Shown piece after piece: positions 46,492-54,535 of a stretch of DNA of 64,000 bases; the first letter of the stretch is position 1; each line of letters begins with the position of its first letter. The DNA lies in assembly GCF_008330945.1 (NCBI RefSeq), contig NZ_CP043489.1:3483501-3547500 (forward strand). Reading direction: 5' to 3'. Source of the DNA: Labrys sp. KNU-23 (GTDB taxonomy: Bacteria; Pseudomonadota; Alphaproteobacteria; Rhizobiales; Labraceae). The translations under genes and the position numbers were made by a program. The notes below the pieces were generated by a model that saw only the letters and a program-made list of their open reading frames with translations, was not told where the DNA came from and did not search any database.

Positions 46492-47211
46492 TTACTTAGC
46501 CGGCACAGGAATGTCGACGAGGGAGGTGCTGTTATCGGCCTTCGGCCGTTCGCCGGCAGGCGAGTCGCCAGTCACCAGGTAATGCACCGTCTCGGCGATG
46601 TTGGTAGCATGGTCGCCGATGCGCTCGATATTCTTGGCGCAGAACAGCAGATGGGTGCAGAAGCCGATATTGCGCGGATCTTCCATCATATAGGTCAGCA
46701 ATTCGCGGAACAGCGAGGTGTACATCGCATCGATCTCGCCGTCCGAGCGCCAGACCGAGAGCGCCTCTTCGACATTGCGCTGGGCGAAGGCGTCGAGGAC
46801 CTGCTTGAGCTGCTCGAGCACCAGGTCGGCCATGTGGTCGAAACCGCCGAAGAGCTGGGCCGGCTGTGCATGGCTGTGGATGGCCACCACGCGCTTGGCG
46901 ACGTTCTTGCCGAGGTCGCCGATGCGCTCGAGATCGTTGGCCACCCGCAGGGCAGAGACGATCTCGCGCAGGTCGAGTGCCAGCGGCTGGCGCTTGGCGA
47001 TGACCAGGATCGCCCGGTCCTCGACCTGGCGCTGGAGCTTGTCGATCGCCAGATCGAGCTCGATCACGGCCTTGGCGCGCTGGGTGTCGCGCTTGAGCAG
47101 GGCTTCCACGCTGTCGGCTACGCTCTTTTCGGCATAGCCACCCATTTCGGCGATCATGTTGCGCAATTCGCGCAGTTCCTGATCGAAGGATGTAACGATG
47201 TGGTCGGACAT
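46492..47211 (-). CDS. phoU: Phosphate transport regulator PhoU
   Basis: A 239-residue protein made of two similar three-helix bundles. The metal-binding EAL/NDLERIGD-type motifs are visible as VANDLERIGDLGKN and ARNIERIGDHATNIAE-like KNIERIGDHATN. PhoU represses PhoR signalling when phosphate is high and restrains the Pst transporter. It is 134 bp after pstB; that gap is filled by a family 1 repeat. Confidence 0.97.
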   Translation of the reverse strand: MSDHIVTSFDQELRELRNMIAEMGGYAEKSVADSVEALLKRDTQRAKAVIELDLAIDKLQRQVEDRAILVIAKRQPLALDLREIVSALRVANDLERIGDLGKNVAKRVVAIHSHAQPAQLFGGFDHMADLVLEQLKQVLDAFAQRNVEEALSVWRSDGEIDAMYTSLFRELLTYMMEDPRNIGFCTHLLFCAKNIERIGDHATNIAETVHYLVTGDSPAGERPKADNSTSLVDIPVPAK

Positions 47212-47240
47212 GCCGCCTCCAAATGAATTCGACGCCGGCT

Positions 47241-47338
47241 AGAGCAAAGTGCGTTTTGACGAAAACCCACTCTTACTCCAACTCTTTGTTTCGACGCGTC
47301 TTTGCGATTCCAGGTGATCCTTCCAGTCGCAAAACGCT
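47241..47338. repeat. Two-hairpin dispersed element (family 1), copy 6, inside the pst operon
   Basis: Module A AGAGCAAAGTGCGTTTT-GACG-AAAAC with CCCACTCTTACTC, then module B GACGCGTCTTTGCGATTC...CAGTCGCAAAACGCTC. It separates pstB from phoU. Module A shows partly compensating changes (GTGC against CCAC). Confidence 0.8.
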
Positions 47339-47345
47339 CCGGGGA

Positions 47346-48173
47346 TCAGCCGAAGCGGCCGGTGATGTAATCCTGCGTACGGCTGTCGTTCGGGGTGGTG
47401 AACATCTTGTTGGTCTGGCCGACTTCGATGAGGTCGCCCAGATAGAAGAAGGCCGTCACATCCGCGCAACGCGCCGCCTGCTGCATATTGTGCGTGACGA
47501 TGACGATGGTGAAATCCCGCTTCAATTCGTCGATCAGTTCCTCGATCTTGGCGGTCGAGATCGGATCGAGTGCGGAGGTCGGTTCGTCCAGCAGCACGAC
47601 TTCGGGCTTCACCGCGATGGTGCGGGCGATGCACAGGCGCTGCTGCTGGCCGCCGGACATGCCGAGCGCGGAGGCATGCAGGCGGTCCTTGACCTCGTTC
47701 CACAAGGCAGCCTTGGTCAGGCACCATTCGACCCGCTGGTCCATCTCCGCCTTGGAGATCGACTCATGCAGGCGCACGCCGAAGGCAATGTTGTCATAGA
47801 TCGACATCGGGAAGGGCGTAGGCTTCTGGAACACCATGCCGATGCGGGCGCGCAGCACCGCCGGATCGATCTCCTTGCCGATGACGTTCTGGCCGTCCAG
47901 CAGCACGCGGCCCTTGGCGGTCTGGCCGGGATAGAGGTCGTACATGCGGTTGAGCACGCGCAGCAGGGTGGACTTGCCGCAGCCGGAAGGACCGATCATG
48001 GCGGTGACCTGACGGTCGATCATGTCGAGATTGATGCCCTTGAGCGCATGCTTCTCGCCATAGAAGAAGTCGAGATTCTCGACCTTGAGCTTCACGGCAG
48101 CGGCTGGATTGGCGACGGGGCGTTCGGCAACCGCGATGGAGGCTTGGGGGGTAGCGGACATGGGATCACTCAT
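47346..48173 (-). CDS. pstB: Phosphate ABC transporter ATPase PstB
   Basis: A 275-residue ATPase. Walker A GPSGCGKST, Q-loop in VFQKPTPFPMSIYDNI, signature LGMSGGQQQRLC, Walker B VLLDEPTSALDP, and switch His THNMQQ. It powers phosphate uptake through PstCA. ATG 48173 overlaps the pstA stop (ATGA). A longer open frame running up to 49064 is the antisense/out-of-frame extension through pstA and is not real. Confidence 0.97.
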   Translation of the reverse strand: MSDPMSATPQASIAVAERPVANPAAAVKLKVENLDFFYGEKHALKGINLDMIDRQVTAMIGPSGCGKSTLLRVLNRMYDLYPGQTAKGRVLLDGQNVIGKEIDPAVLRARIGMVFQKPTPFPMSIYDNIAFGVRLHESISKAEMDQRVEWCLTKAALWNEVKDRLHASALGMSGGQQQRLCIARTIAVKPEVVLLDEPTSALDPISTAKIEELIDELKRDFTIVIVTHNMQQAARCADVTAFFYLGDLIEVGQTNKMFTTPNDSRTQDYITGRFG

Positions 48174-49012
48174 TTCTTGGGAGCGAGCACGAAGCGGGTC
48201 AGGATATTGAGCGCCAACACGCCGGCGGTGATGAGGAGGGCGCCGCTCCAGGCCACCGAGACGGCCTTGGGATCGGGATAGGGCGCGAGCTGATAGATGG
48301 CTGCCGGCAAGCTGGCAAAGGCATTGCCGAGGTTGAGCGACCAGTTGGAATTGCCGAAGGCCGTCAGCAGCAGCGGTGCGGTCTCGCCGGCGGCGCGGGC
48401 CAGGGCCAGCAGGATGCCGGTGACGATACCGGTGCGGGCCGAGCGCCAGGTCACGAAGGTGATGACCTTCCACATCGGCGACCCCAGCGCGAAGGCGGCT
48501 TCGCGCAGGCTGATCGGCACCAGGGCCAGCATGTCCTCGGTGGTGCGCACGACCACCGGCAGGATGATGATGGCGAGCGCCACTACGCCGGCCCAACCCG
48601 AGAAGCCGCCCGTGGCCACCACGATCATCTGGTAGACGAACAGGCCGATCAGGATGGACGGCGCCGACAGCAGGATGTCGTTGATGAAGCGCACCGCGTC
48701 GGCGAACTTGCTGCCACGGCCCGCTTCGGCGAGGAAGGTGCCGGCCATGATGCCGATCGGCGCGCCGATCAGGAGGGCGAGCAGCACCATGACGAGAGAG
48801 CCGACGATGGCATTGCGCAGGCCGCCATCGGCCATGTCCTTGGTAAAGAGGTCCAGGGTCAGCGAGGGCAGGCCCTCGCGCAGCAATGTGAACAGGATCC
48901 AGGCGAGCGCCAGCAGGGAGATCGCGGCAAAGCTGATGGAGACAACTTTGTAGGCATAGTCGAGGGCGCGGCGGCGGGCGAGACGGGCGCTGCTTTGGGC
49001 GAGATGGGCCAT
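48170..49012 (-). CDS. pstA: Phosphate ABC transporter permease PstA
   Basis: A 280-residue integral membrane protein with six or so TM helices. The permease EAA-like loop ISLREAAFALGSPMWKV (about 165-181) is the PstB docking site. Together with PstC it forms the phosphate channel. It is 11 bp after pstC and overlaps pstB by four bases. Confidence 0.96.
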   Translation of the reverse strand: MAHLAQSSARLARRRALDYAYKVVSISFAAISLLALAWILFTLLREGLPSLTLDLFTKDMADGGLRNAIVGSLVMVLLALLIGAPIGIMAGTFLAEAGRGSKFADAVRFINDILLSAPSILIGLFVYQMIVVATGGFSGWAGVVALAIIILPVVVRTTEDMLALVPISLREAAFALGSPMWKVITFVTWRSARTGIVTGILLALARAAGETAPLLLTAFGNSNWSLNLGNAFASLPAAIYQLAPYPDPKAVSVAWSGALLITAGVLALNILTRFVLAPKK

Positions 49013-49023
49013 GATGCTCTCCC

Positions 49024-50028
49024 TTACTTGGCGTTGGTGCGCACGAGCATGCGGGAGATCGCAAGCACGATGAAGGAAATCACGAAGAGCACGAAGCCGA
49101 GCTCCAGCAGCGACTGGCTGCGCAGCGAGCCGGCCGGCGCGTCTGGGAATTCGTTGGCGATGGTGGAGGCGATGGTCGCCCCCGAGGAGAACAGCGATGC
49201 CGATATTCGATTGGCGTTGCCGATCACGAAGGTCACCGCCATGGTTTCGCCGAGGGCGCGGCCGAAGCCGAGCATCACGGCGCCGACGAGCGCGGTCCGG
49301 CCATAGGGTACCGAGACGTTGCGGAAGACCTCATAGGTGGTGGCGCCGACGCCATAGGCCGATTCCTTCAGCATGGCGGGCACGGCTTCGAGGATCTCGA
49401 CGAACATCGCAGTGATGAAGGGAATGATCATCAGGGCCAGGATGATGCCGGCGGTGAGCATGCCGGCGCCGTTGGTGGGGCCCTTGAACAGATAGCCGAG
49501 CACCGGCACATGCGAGAGGACGGAGATGATCGGCGGATAGATCGTCTGGGCCAGGATCGGCGCCACGATCAGCGATCCCCACATGCCGAAGATGATCGAG
49601 GGCACGGCCGCCAGGAGCTGGATCGCGACGCCGATTGGCCGGCGCACGCTCTGCGGCGCGATCTCGGTGAGGAAGAAGGCGATGCCGAAGGACATCGGCA
49701 GGGCGATGATCAGCGCCAGCAGGCCGGTGAACAGCGTGCCGTAGATCATCACGCCGGCGCCGAATTTCTCGGTGACGGGGTTCCAGGCGGTGGACCAGTA
49801 GAAGCTCGGCCCGAAATGGGCCAGCGCCGGCCAGCCGCCATAGAACAGCAGCACGACGATCGAGCAGAGCAGGATCAGCACCAGGGAGCCGCAGCCATAG
49901 AGGGCGGCCTTGAAGATGGGATCCAGGTTGGCGCCGGGAACCGTCTTGGCGCCGGGCGAGGGAGAACCCTGCGCGATCTTTGCAGCCGAGTTGGATGCGT
50001 CCAGCGAGGAGTCGGCTATGGCGCTCAT
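49024..50028 (-). CDS. pstC: Phosphate ABC transporter permease PstC
   Basis: A 334-residue permease with an extended N-terminus before TM1 (about 38-65). The EAA-like loop is in AMLKESAYGVGATTYEVF. Typical PstC features include FYWSTAWNPVTEKFGAG in the periplasmic loop. It lies 172 bp after pstS, with a repeat element and a strong hairpin in between. Confidence 0.96.
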   Translation of the reverse strand: MSAIADSSLDASNSAAKIAQGSPSPGAKTVPGANLDPIFKAALYGCGSLVLILLCSIVVLLFYGGWPALAHFGPSFYWSTAWNPVTEKFGAGVMIYGTLFTGLLALIIALPMSFGIAFFLTEIAPQSVRRPIGVAIQLLAAVPSIIFGMWGSLIVAPILAQTIYPPIISVLSHVPVLGYLFKGPTNGAGMLTAGIILALMIIPFITAMFVEILEAVPAMLKESAYGVGATTYEVFRNVSVPYGRTALVGAVMLGFGRALGETMAVTFVIGNANRISASLFSSGATIASTIANEFPDAPAGSLRSQSLLELGFVLFVISFIVLAISRMLVRTNAK

Positions 50029-50055
50029 GGCGATGTTCCGGCCTGTGATTCGACG

Positions 50056-50156
50056 GGAGCAAAGCGCGTTTCGAGGAAAACGCCGGTTTGCCCTGATTCT
50101 CTGGTTCGACGCGCCCTTGCGATTCCCGGCATTTCCGCCAAATCACAAGACGCTCT
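50056..50156. repeat. Two-hairpin dispersed element (family 1), copy 7, between pstS and pstC
   Basis: GAGCAAAGCGCGTTT...AAAACGCCGGTTTGCCC (module A) and GCGCCCTTGCGATT...AAATCACAAGACGC (module B). It is in the pstS-pstC gap, next to the 50166-50191 hairpin. Confidence 0.75.
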
Positions 50157-50165
50157 CGGGAAGAC

Positions 50166-50191
50166 GGCCCGGCGCAAGGCTGCGCCGGGCC
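50166..50191 (-). terminator. Strong hairpin after pstS
   Basis: GGCCCGGCGCA-AGGC-TGCGCCGGGCC is a perfect 11-bp stem directly after the pstS stop. There is no T tract on either side, so it may work as an mRNA-stabilising or attenuating hairpin that raises PstS over PstCAB, as in other binding-protein transporters. Confidence 0.6.
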
Positions 50192-50200
50192 GGGTTCTGC

Positions 50201-51244
50201 TTATTCGTAGACGGCCTTGCCGTCGGCCTTCACTTCGCTCTTCCAGGCCGTGCGAACGGTGTCGATCACGTCCTTGGGCAGCGGGATGTAGTGGAGCTTT
50301 TCGGCCGTGGCGGCGCCATCCTTGTAAGCCCAGTCGAAGAACTTCAGCACTTCGGCGGACTGCTTGGCGTCCTTGGGATCCTTCGGCAGCAGGATGAAGG
50401 TGGTGGAGACGATCGGCCAGGACGTCTCTCCGCCGACATCGATCATGGAGACGGCGAAGTCCTTGGCACCCTTCCAATCGGCCTTGGCGGCCGCAGCCTG
50501 GAACGCCGGCACGGTCGGCTTGACGACCTTGCCGTCCTTGTTCTGGAGCTGCGTGGTGGTCAGCTTGTTGTTGGCGGCATAGACATATTCGACATAGCCG
50601 ATGGCGCCCTGGGTGTTCTTCACCGCACCGGCGACGCCGTCATTGCCCTTGGCACCCGAACCGGTCGACCACTGCACCGAGGTGGCGGCGCCGATGCCGC
50701 TCTTCCATTCGGGGCTCACGGCAGAAAGATAGGAGGTGAACACATAGGTCGTGCCCGAGCCGTCGGCGCGGTAGACCGGGGCGATGTCGAGATCGGGGAG
50801 CTTCACGTCCTTGTTGAGCTCGGCGATCTTCGGATCGTTCCACTTGGTGATCTTGCCCTGGTAGATGTCGGCGATGATCGCGCCGGTCAGCGTGAGCTGG
50901 TCGGCGGAAACACCTTCGATGTTCACGATCGGCACGATGGCGCCGATCACGGTCGGGAACTGCAGCAGCTTGGCGGCAGCCAGCTTGTCGGCGGCCATGG
51001 GGGCATCGGAAGCGCCGAAATCGACGGTGCGGTTGGTGATCTGGGTCTGGCCGCCGCCCGAACCGATCGCCTGATAGTTCAGCGCGGTGCCGGTCTTGGC
51101 TTTGAAATCGCTGCCCCAGGCATTGTAGACCGGGGCGGGGAAGGTGCCGCCGGCGCCAGTGATGTCGGCGGCGTAGGCAGCGGTGGCAGCGATCGTGCTC
51201 GACAGGGCTACTGAAGCGGCGAGCGCAAGAAAGGAAAGCTTCAC
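50201..51244 (-). CDS. pstS: Periplasmic phosphate-binding protein PstS
   Basis: A 347-residue protein with a signal peptide (1-26, AAYAAD). The mature start ITGAGGTFPAPVYNAWG is the phosphate-loop signature; the IGSGGGQTQI and DFGASDAPM segments form the rest of the site. It delivers phosphate to PstCA. Two TGTCAT units upstream (51343-51371) suit PhoB control. Confidence 0.96.
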   Translation of the reverse strand: MKLSFLALAASVALSSTIAATAAYAADITGAGGTFPAPVYNAWGSDFKAKTGTALNYQAIGSGGGQTQITNRTVDFGASDAPMAADKLAAAKLLQFPTVIGAIVPIVNIEGVSADQLTLTGAIIADIYQGKITKWNDPKIAELNKDVKLPDLDIAPVYRADGSGTTYVFTSYLSAVSPEWKSGIGAATSVQWSTGSGAKGNDGVAGAVKNTQGAIGYVEYVYAANNKLTTTQLQNKDGKVVKPTVPAFQAAAAKADWKGAKDFAVSMIDVGGETSWPIVSTTFILLPKDPKDAKQSAEVLKFFDWAYKDGAATAEKLHYIPLPKDVIDTVRTAWKSEVKADGKAVYE

Positions 51245-51342
51245 GGTCTATCTCCGTTGTTCTCTGGACAGGCACGACGACCGTTCACCGGTCGGCAATC
51301 CTGTCTACGTCGCGACTCCTAAAAGCCGGCAGCAACGGTTCT

Positions 51343-51371
51343 ATGACAATTCAGCTATCGTTTTATGACAT
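51343..51371 (-). promoter_or_regulatory. Candidate Pho box upstream of pstS
   Basis: On the minus strand ATGTCAT (51371-51365) and TTGTCAT (51349-51343) are spaced 22 bp start to start, i.e. two 11-bp PhoB repeat steps with a degenerate unit between. They are about 100-127 bp upstream of the pstS start. Confidence 0.55.
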
Positions 51372-51486
51372 TTATAATCGTTATATTTCAATGTGATAGG
51401 AGAAATGTGGCGAGGCTTCCAAAAAGCACGCAACGCGATTGTAAATGGTCCCGGAAAATTCGGCAGCGCCATATGGGCACGCCTTC

Positions 51487-52806
51487 TCAGCCAATTTGAT
51501 CGATCCGGACCGAGAAAACACTGCCTTCCCCAGGCGCGCTTTCGATCCCGAGGCGGCCGCGGTGGCGCGCCACGATATGCTTGACGATGGCGAGTCCGAG
51601 GCCGGTGCCGCCCTTCTCGCGGGACTTGGCTGCGTCCACCCGGTAGAAGCGCTCGGTCAGGCGCGGTACGTGCTCGGCCTCGATGCCCGGACCGTAGTCG
51701 CGCACCGTCACCACGGCCTCGCGGCCCTTGCCCTGCGGCTTGGGTAGCGAATCGATGACGACGTCGACCTTGCCGCCGGACGCGCCATATTTGATGGCGT
51801 TTTCCACCAGATTCTCGAAGACACGGATCAACTCGTCCCGCTCGCCTCGAACCTCCAGTGTCGGAACGCGCTTGTCGAGGCTGAGCGTGACGCCCCGGTC
51901 CTGGGCGAGAGGGCCGAGCGTATCGGCGACATGGCCGACCACGGCACCGAGCTCGACCGGCTTGTCGGGCTGGACATGGGCGTTGAGTTCGATGCGCGAG
52001 AGCGACAGGAGATCGTCGATCAGCCGGGACATGCGATTGGCTTGGGAGCGCATGATGTCGAGGAATTTTTCGCGCGCGGCGGCGTCGTTGCGCGCTGGGC
52101 CCTGCAGGGTTTCGACGAAGCCGAGCAGGGAAGCCAGCGGCGTGCGCAGCTCGTGGCTGGCATTGGCGACGAAATCGACCCGCATCTGCTCGACGCGGTG
52201 GCGCTGGGTGACGTCGCGCAACACGATCACCACGAAGGCCGTACGCCCGTTCTCGCCGGCAATGGTGGAGATCTGCGCCTCGACGACGCGATCGATCGGC
52301 ACGCGCTCGGAATATTCGATCTGCCGGCTGGCTCCGGTGTCTAGGGCCGAGCGGATGGCATCGACCAGTTCCGGTACGCGCAGGGCGTAGGTCAGCGCCT
52401 CGGAGATACGTAGATTCGGTACGATGTCACGGGCTCGGCGGTTGAAATACCGAACCGCAAGCTCCGAATCGAGCACGATCACCGGGTCTGGAATGGCCAT
52501 GACCAGATCGTCGAAGGAGGGCTTGCCGCCGCCTTCCGGCAGAGCGGGCCTGATGCTGCCGTCATGTCCGCCAGTCGAGGGGATGGTGCCGGTGGCGGCG
52601 ACGATCATGGCGAAGATGAGCAGCCCATGCCAGGGATTGGCGCCGTCCCACAGCACCAGGGCGGTCAGCAGGACCGCGATCGAGAGCACCAGCCAACGGC
52701 GGCCCCAGATGCGGTTCAGGATGTTTCGGTTCACGCCCACCGGACCAGCTACACCGCTCCAGGCCAATTTCGTCAAGAGCCACGAGCGTTCCATCACCAT
52801 CGACAT
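51487..52806 (-). CDS. phoR: Phosphate regulon sensor histidine kinase PhoR
   Basis: A 439-residue kinase. One or two N-terminal TM segments (about 36-75) are followed by a PAS domain (about 105-200), the H-box FVANASHELRTPL with phospho-acceptor His218, and the ATPase domain with NLVENAIKYGASG (N box), DYGPGI (G1) and GGTGLGLAIVKH (G2). PhoR phosphorylates PhoB under phosphate limitation. I chose ATG 52806; a longer open frame to 52911 runs through the repeat element. First gene of the minus-strand Pho row. Confidence 0.93.
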   Translation of the reverse strand: MSMVMERSWLLTKLAWSGVAGPVGVNRNILNRIWGRRWLVLSIAVLLTALVLWDGANPWHGLLIFAMIVAATGTIPSTGGHDGSIRPALPEGGGKPSFDDLVMAIPDPVIVLDSELAVRYFNRRARDIVPNLRISEALTYALRVPELVDAIRSALDTGASRQIEYSERVPIDRVVEAQISTIAGENGRTAFVVIVLRDVTQRHRVEQMRVDFVANASHELRTPLASLLGFVETLQGPARNDAAAREKFLDIMRSQANRMSRLIDDLLSLSRIELNAHVQPDKPVELGAVVGHVADTLGPLAQDRGVTLSLDKRVPTLEVRGERDELIRVFENLVENAIKYGASGGKVDVVIDSLPKPQGKGREAVVTVRDYGPGIEAEHVPRLTERFYRVDAAKSREKGGTGLGLAIVKHIVARHRGRLGIESAPGEGSVFSVRIDQIG

Positions 52807-52821
52807 TGCGGCTTTCCATCC

Positions 52822-52906
52822 AAAGCGTTTTGCGATTTGAGCAAAGACGCGTCCAACCAGAGAGCCAGAGCAAAAGGGCGTTTCTACCAGAATGCGCTTT
52901 GCTCCG
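52822..52906. repeat. Two-hairpin dispersed element (family 1), copy 8, reverse orientation
   Basis: Shortened module B (GCGTTTTGC...GCAAAGACGC, with the tip of the hairpin missing) followed by module A (GAGCAAAAGGGCGTTT...ATGCGCTTTGCTC). It lies directly upstream of the phoR start. Confidence 0.75.
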
Positions 52907-52937
52907 GGCATTGTGGAAATCGTTCATGCTGGCAATG

Positions 52938-52955
52938 TAGACAGAGCGATGACAG
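52938..52955 (-). promoter_or_regulatory. Pho box in the phoR-ppk2 divergent promoter region
   Basis: On the minus strand CTGTCAT (52955-52949), four bases CGCT, then CTGTCTA (52944-52938). The first unit matches the rhizobial PhoB repeat CTGTCAT in all seven positions and the second in five, with the standard 4-base gap. It lies 35 bp upstream of the ppk2 start and about 132 bp upstream of the phoR start. Confidence 0.7.
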
Positions 52956-52989
52956 TTTCACGACGATCGGTCGGATTTGGAGAGGTTCC

Positions 52990-53883
52990 ATGACAAAGAA
53001 GGCGGGCAAGCATTCGGACGAAGCGCTCAGGAAGGCAATTGCCCAGTTTCGTCTCGATGATCTCGACCTGCTACCGGAGATCGATGATGCGGCCTTCCGA
53101 TCGGGCAATTATCCGCACAAGGAAAAGCTGAAATCCAAGACCTATGAGCGGGACCTGCACGCGCTGCAGATCGAGCTCCTCAAGGCGCAGACCTGGGTCA
53201 AGGCCCAGGGCGAGCGCGTGGTCGTGATCTTCGAGGGGCGCGACGCAGCCGGCAAGGGCGGCGCCATCCACCGTTTCACCCAGCACCTGAGCCCGCGTGA
53301 TGCGCGCGTCGTCGCGCTGTCGAAACCGACGCCCACCGAGCAGGGGCAGTGGTATTTCCAGCGCTATGTCAGCCAATTGCCGACCAAGGGCGAGATCGCG
53401 ATATTCGACCGTTCCTGGTACAATCGTGGTGGGGTCGAGCCGGTGATGGGGTTCTGCACACCGGAGCAGACCGACAAATTCCTGCACGAGGCGCCGCAGT
53501 TCGAGGCGATGCTGGTGCGCGACGGCATCCGCCTGTTCAAGCTCTTCCTGACCATCGGCCAGGCCATGCAGCTCAAGCGCCTGCATGCGCGCTATTCGGA
53601 CCCGCTCAAGCAATGGAAGCTCTCGCCGATCGACCACCAGGCGGTGGGCAAATGGGATGCCTATTCCGACGCCTATGACCGCATGCTGGCGGCGACCGAC
53701 ACGGTCGACACGCCCTGGACCATCGTCAAGGCCAATGACAAGCTGCGTACCCGCCTTGCCGCCATCCGCGGTGTGCTGGCGGGCCTGCCCTATCCCGACA
53801 AGGACGAGAAGCTGGTGGGCGCGCAGGATTCGAAGATCGTGCTGAGCGCCGAAGCCTTCCTCGCCAACGGCGGAGAGGTCTGA
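52990..53883 (+). CDS. ppk2: Polyphosphate kinase 2 (class I)
   Basis: A 297-residue PPK2. Walker A GRDAAGKGG is at 83-91, and the FDRSWYNRGG segment and the lid region (SDPLKQWKLSPID) complete the signature. PPK2 enzymes move phosphate between polyphosphate and nucleoside diphosphates, mostly toward NTP. ATG 52990 follows GGAGAGG. A Pho box lies between it and divergent phoR, so PhoB control is likely. Confidence 0.94.
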   Translation: MTKKAGKHSDEALRKAIAQFRLDDLDLLPEIDDAAFRSGNYPHKEKLKSKTYERDLHALQIELLKAQTWVKAQGERVVVIFEGRDAAGKGGAIHRFTQHLSPRDARVVALSKPTPTEQGQWYFQRYVSQLPTKGEIAIFDRSWYNRGGVEPVMGFCTPEQTDKFLHEAPQFEAMLVRDGIRLFKLFLTIGQAMQLKRLHARYSDPLKQWKLSPIDHQAVGKWDAYSDAYDRMLAATDTVDTPWTIVKANDKLRTRLAAIRGVLAGLPYPDKDEKLVGAQDSKIVLSAEAFLANGGEV

Positions 53884-54115
53884 CGCGGGACGGGACCCGG
53901 CAGCATGGATATTGCGACAGGCGAGCGCATGTTGTCGGGATGTCCATCTTCCCAGAAATCGCACTCGCGCGGGAACCTGGCGGCACGCTTTGCGTTTTCC
54001 ACGTAGCGGCCGGACGATGTGGGGCGGGCGAATGCCGTGACATGCCTGATCGGCAATGCCCGCCACCCGCGTCTGAGTCGGGCCGCTCCGTAAAACGCGA
54101 CGAGGGAGCGCAGCG

Positions 54116-54352
54116 ATGTCACATACGACCGAACAGCGTATCCGAATGAAGGCCTATGAGATCTGGCTGCGTGAAGGCTGTCCGGAGGGCAGTGATCTTC
54201 GCCACTGGGAGATGGCCAGGAAGTTCATCGTCGGCGAGGAGGCAAAATCGACGCTGACCTCCCGCTTCTATGATGTGCACGAGCTGAATGAGAAGGGCGA
54301 GCCCGAGGAGAAGGCCGCTCCCACGGCCAAGCGGAAAGCCAGCAAGCATTGA
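54116..54352 (+). CDS. DUF2934 small protein
   Basis: A 78-residue protein. It has the DUF2934 pattern: RIRMKAYEIWLREGCPEGSD followed by HWEMARKF. The C-terminal third is Lys/Glu/Ala-rich and flexible. Function unknown; the family is widespread in Rhizobiales. A GAGG-type site (GACGAGGGAGCG) precedes ATG 54116. Confidence 0.82.
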   Translation: MSHTTEQRIRMKAYEIWLREGCPEGSDLRHWEMARKFIVGEEAKSTLTSRFYDVHELNEKGEPEEKAAPTAKRKASKH

Positions 54353-54358
54353 GCTGGC

Positions 54359-54416
54359 AAAGGCGTTCTGTGATCTGAACGGATCACTTCAAATCGCGAA
54401 AACGTGCTTTGCTCCA
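54359..54416. repeat. Two-hairpin dispersed element (family 1), copy 9, degenerate
   Basis: AGGCGTTCTGTGATC...GATCACTTC and GCGAAAACGTGCTTTGCTCC keep parts of modules B and A in the reverse orientation, with a changed but still paired stem (GTGATC/GATCAC). Confidence 0.6.
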
Positions 54417-54457
54417 GGCGGTCGAGCGCAGATGCGGTCGATCCATGCCTTTGTGCC

Positions 54458-54488
54458 TTGCTCCTCTAGCGGCTAGAGGAGTTATGGT
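54458..54488 (+). promoter_or_regulatory. MerR-type operator/promoter before the CDF gene
   Basis: CTCCTCTAG-CGG-CTAGAGGAG (54461-54481) is a perfect 9-bp inverted repeat. It is flanked by TTGCTC (54458-54463) and TATGGT (54483-54488), a -35/-10 pair with a 19-base spacer. Over-long 19-bp spacers with a dyad between are the hallmark of MerR-family metal-responsive promoters. It lies 48 bp upstream of the transporter ATG. No MerR gene is present in the window. Confidence 0.5.
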
Positions 54489-54535
54489 TCCCTGCGTTGC
54501 GGCTTGCGTCGTGCGGCAATGGCAAGGGGGCACGG

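Noticed and set aside
48174..49064. Upstream extension of the pstB frame
   Set aside because: It overlaps pstA in another frame; the pstB ATG at 48173 with an ATGA overlap is the natural start.
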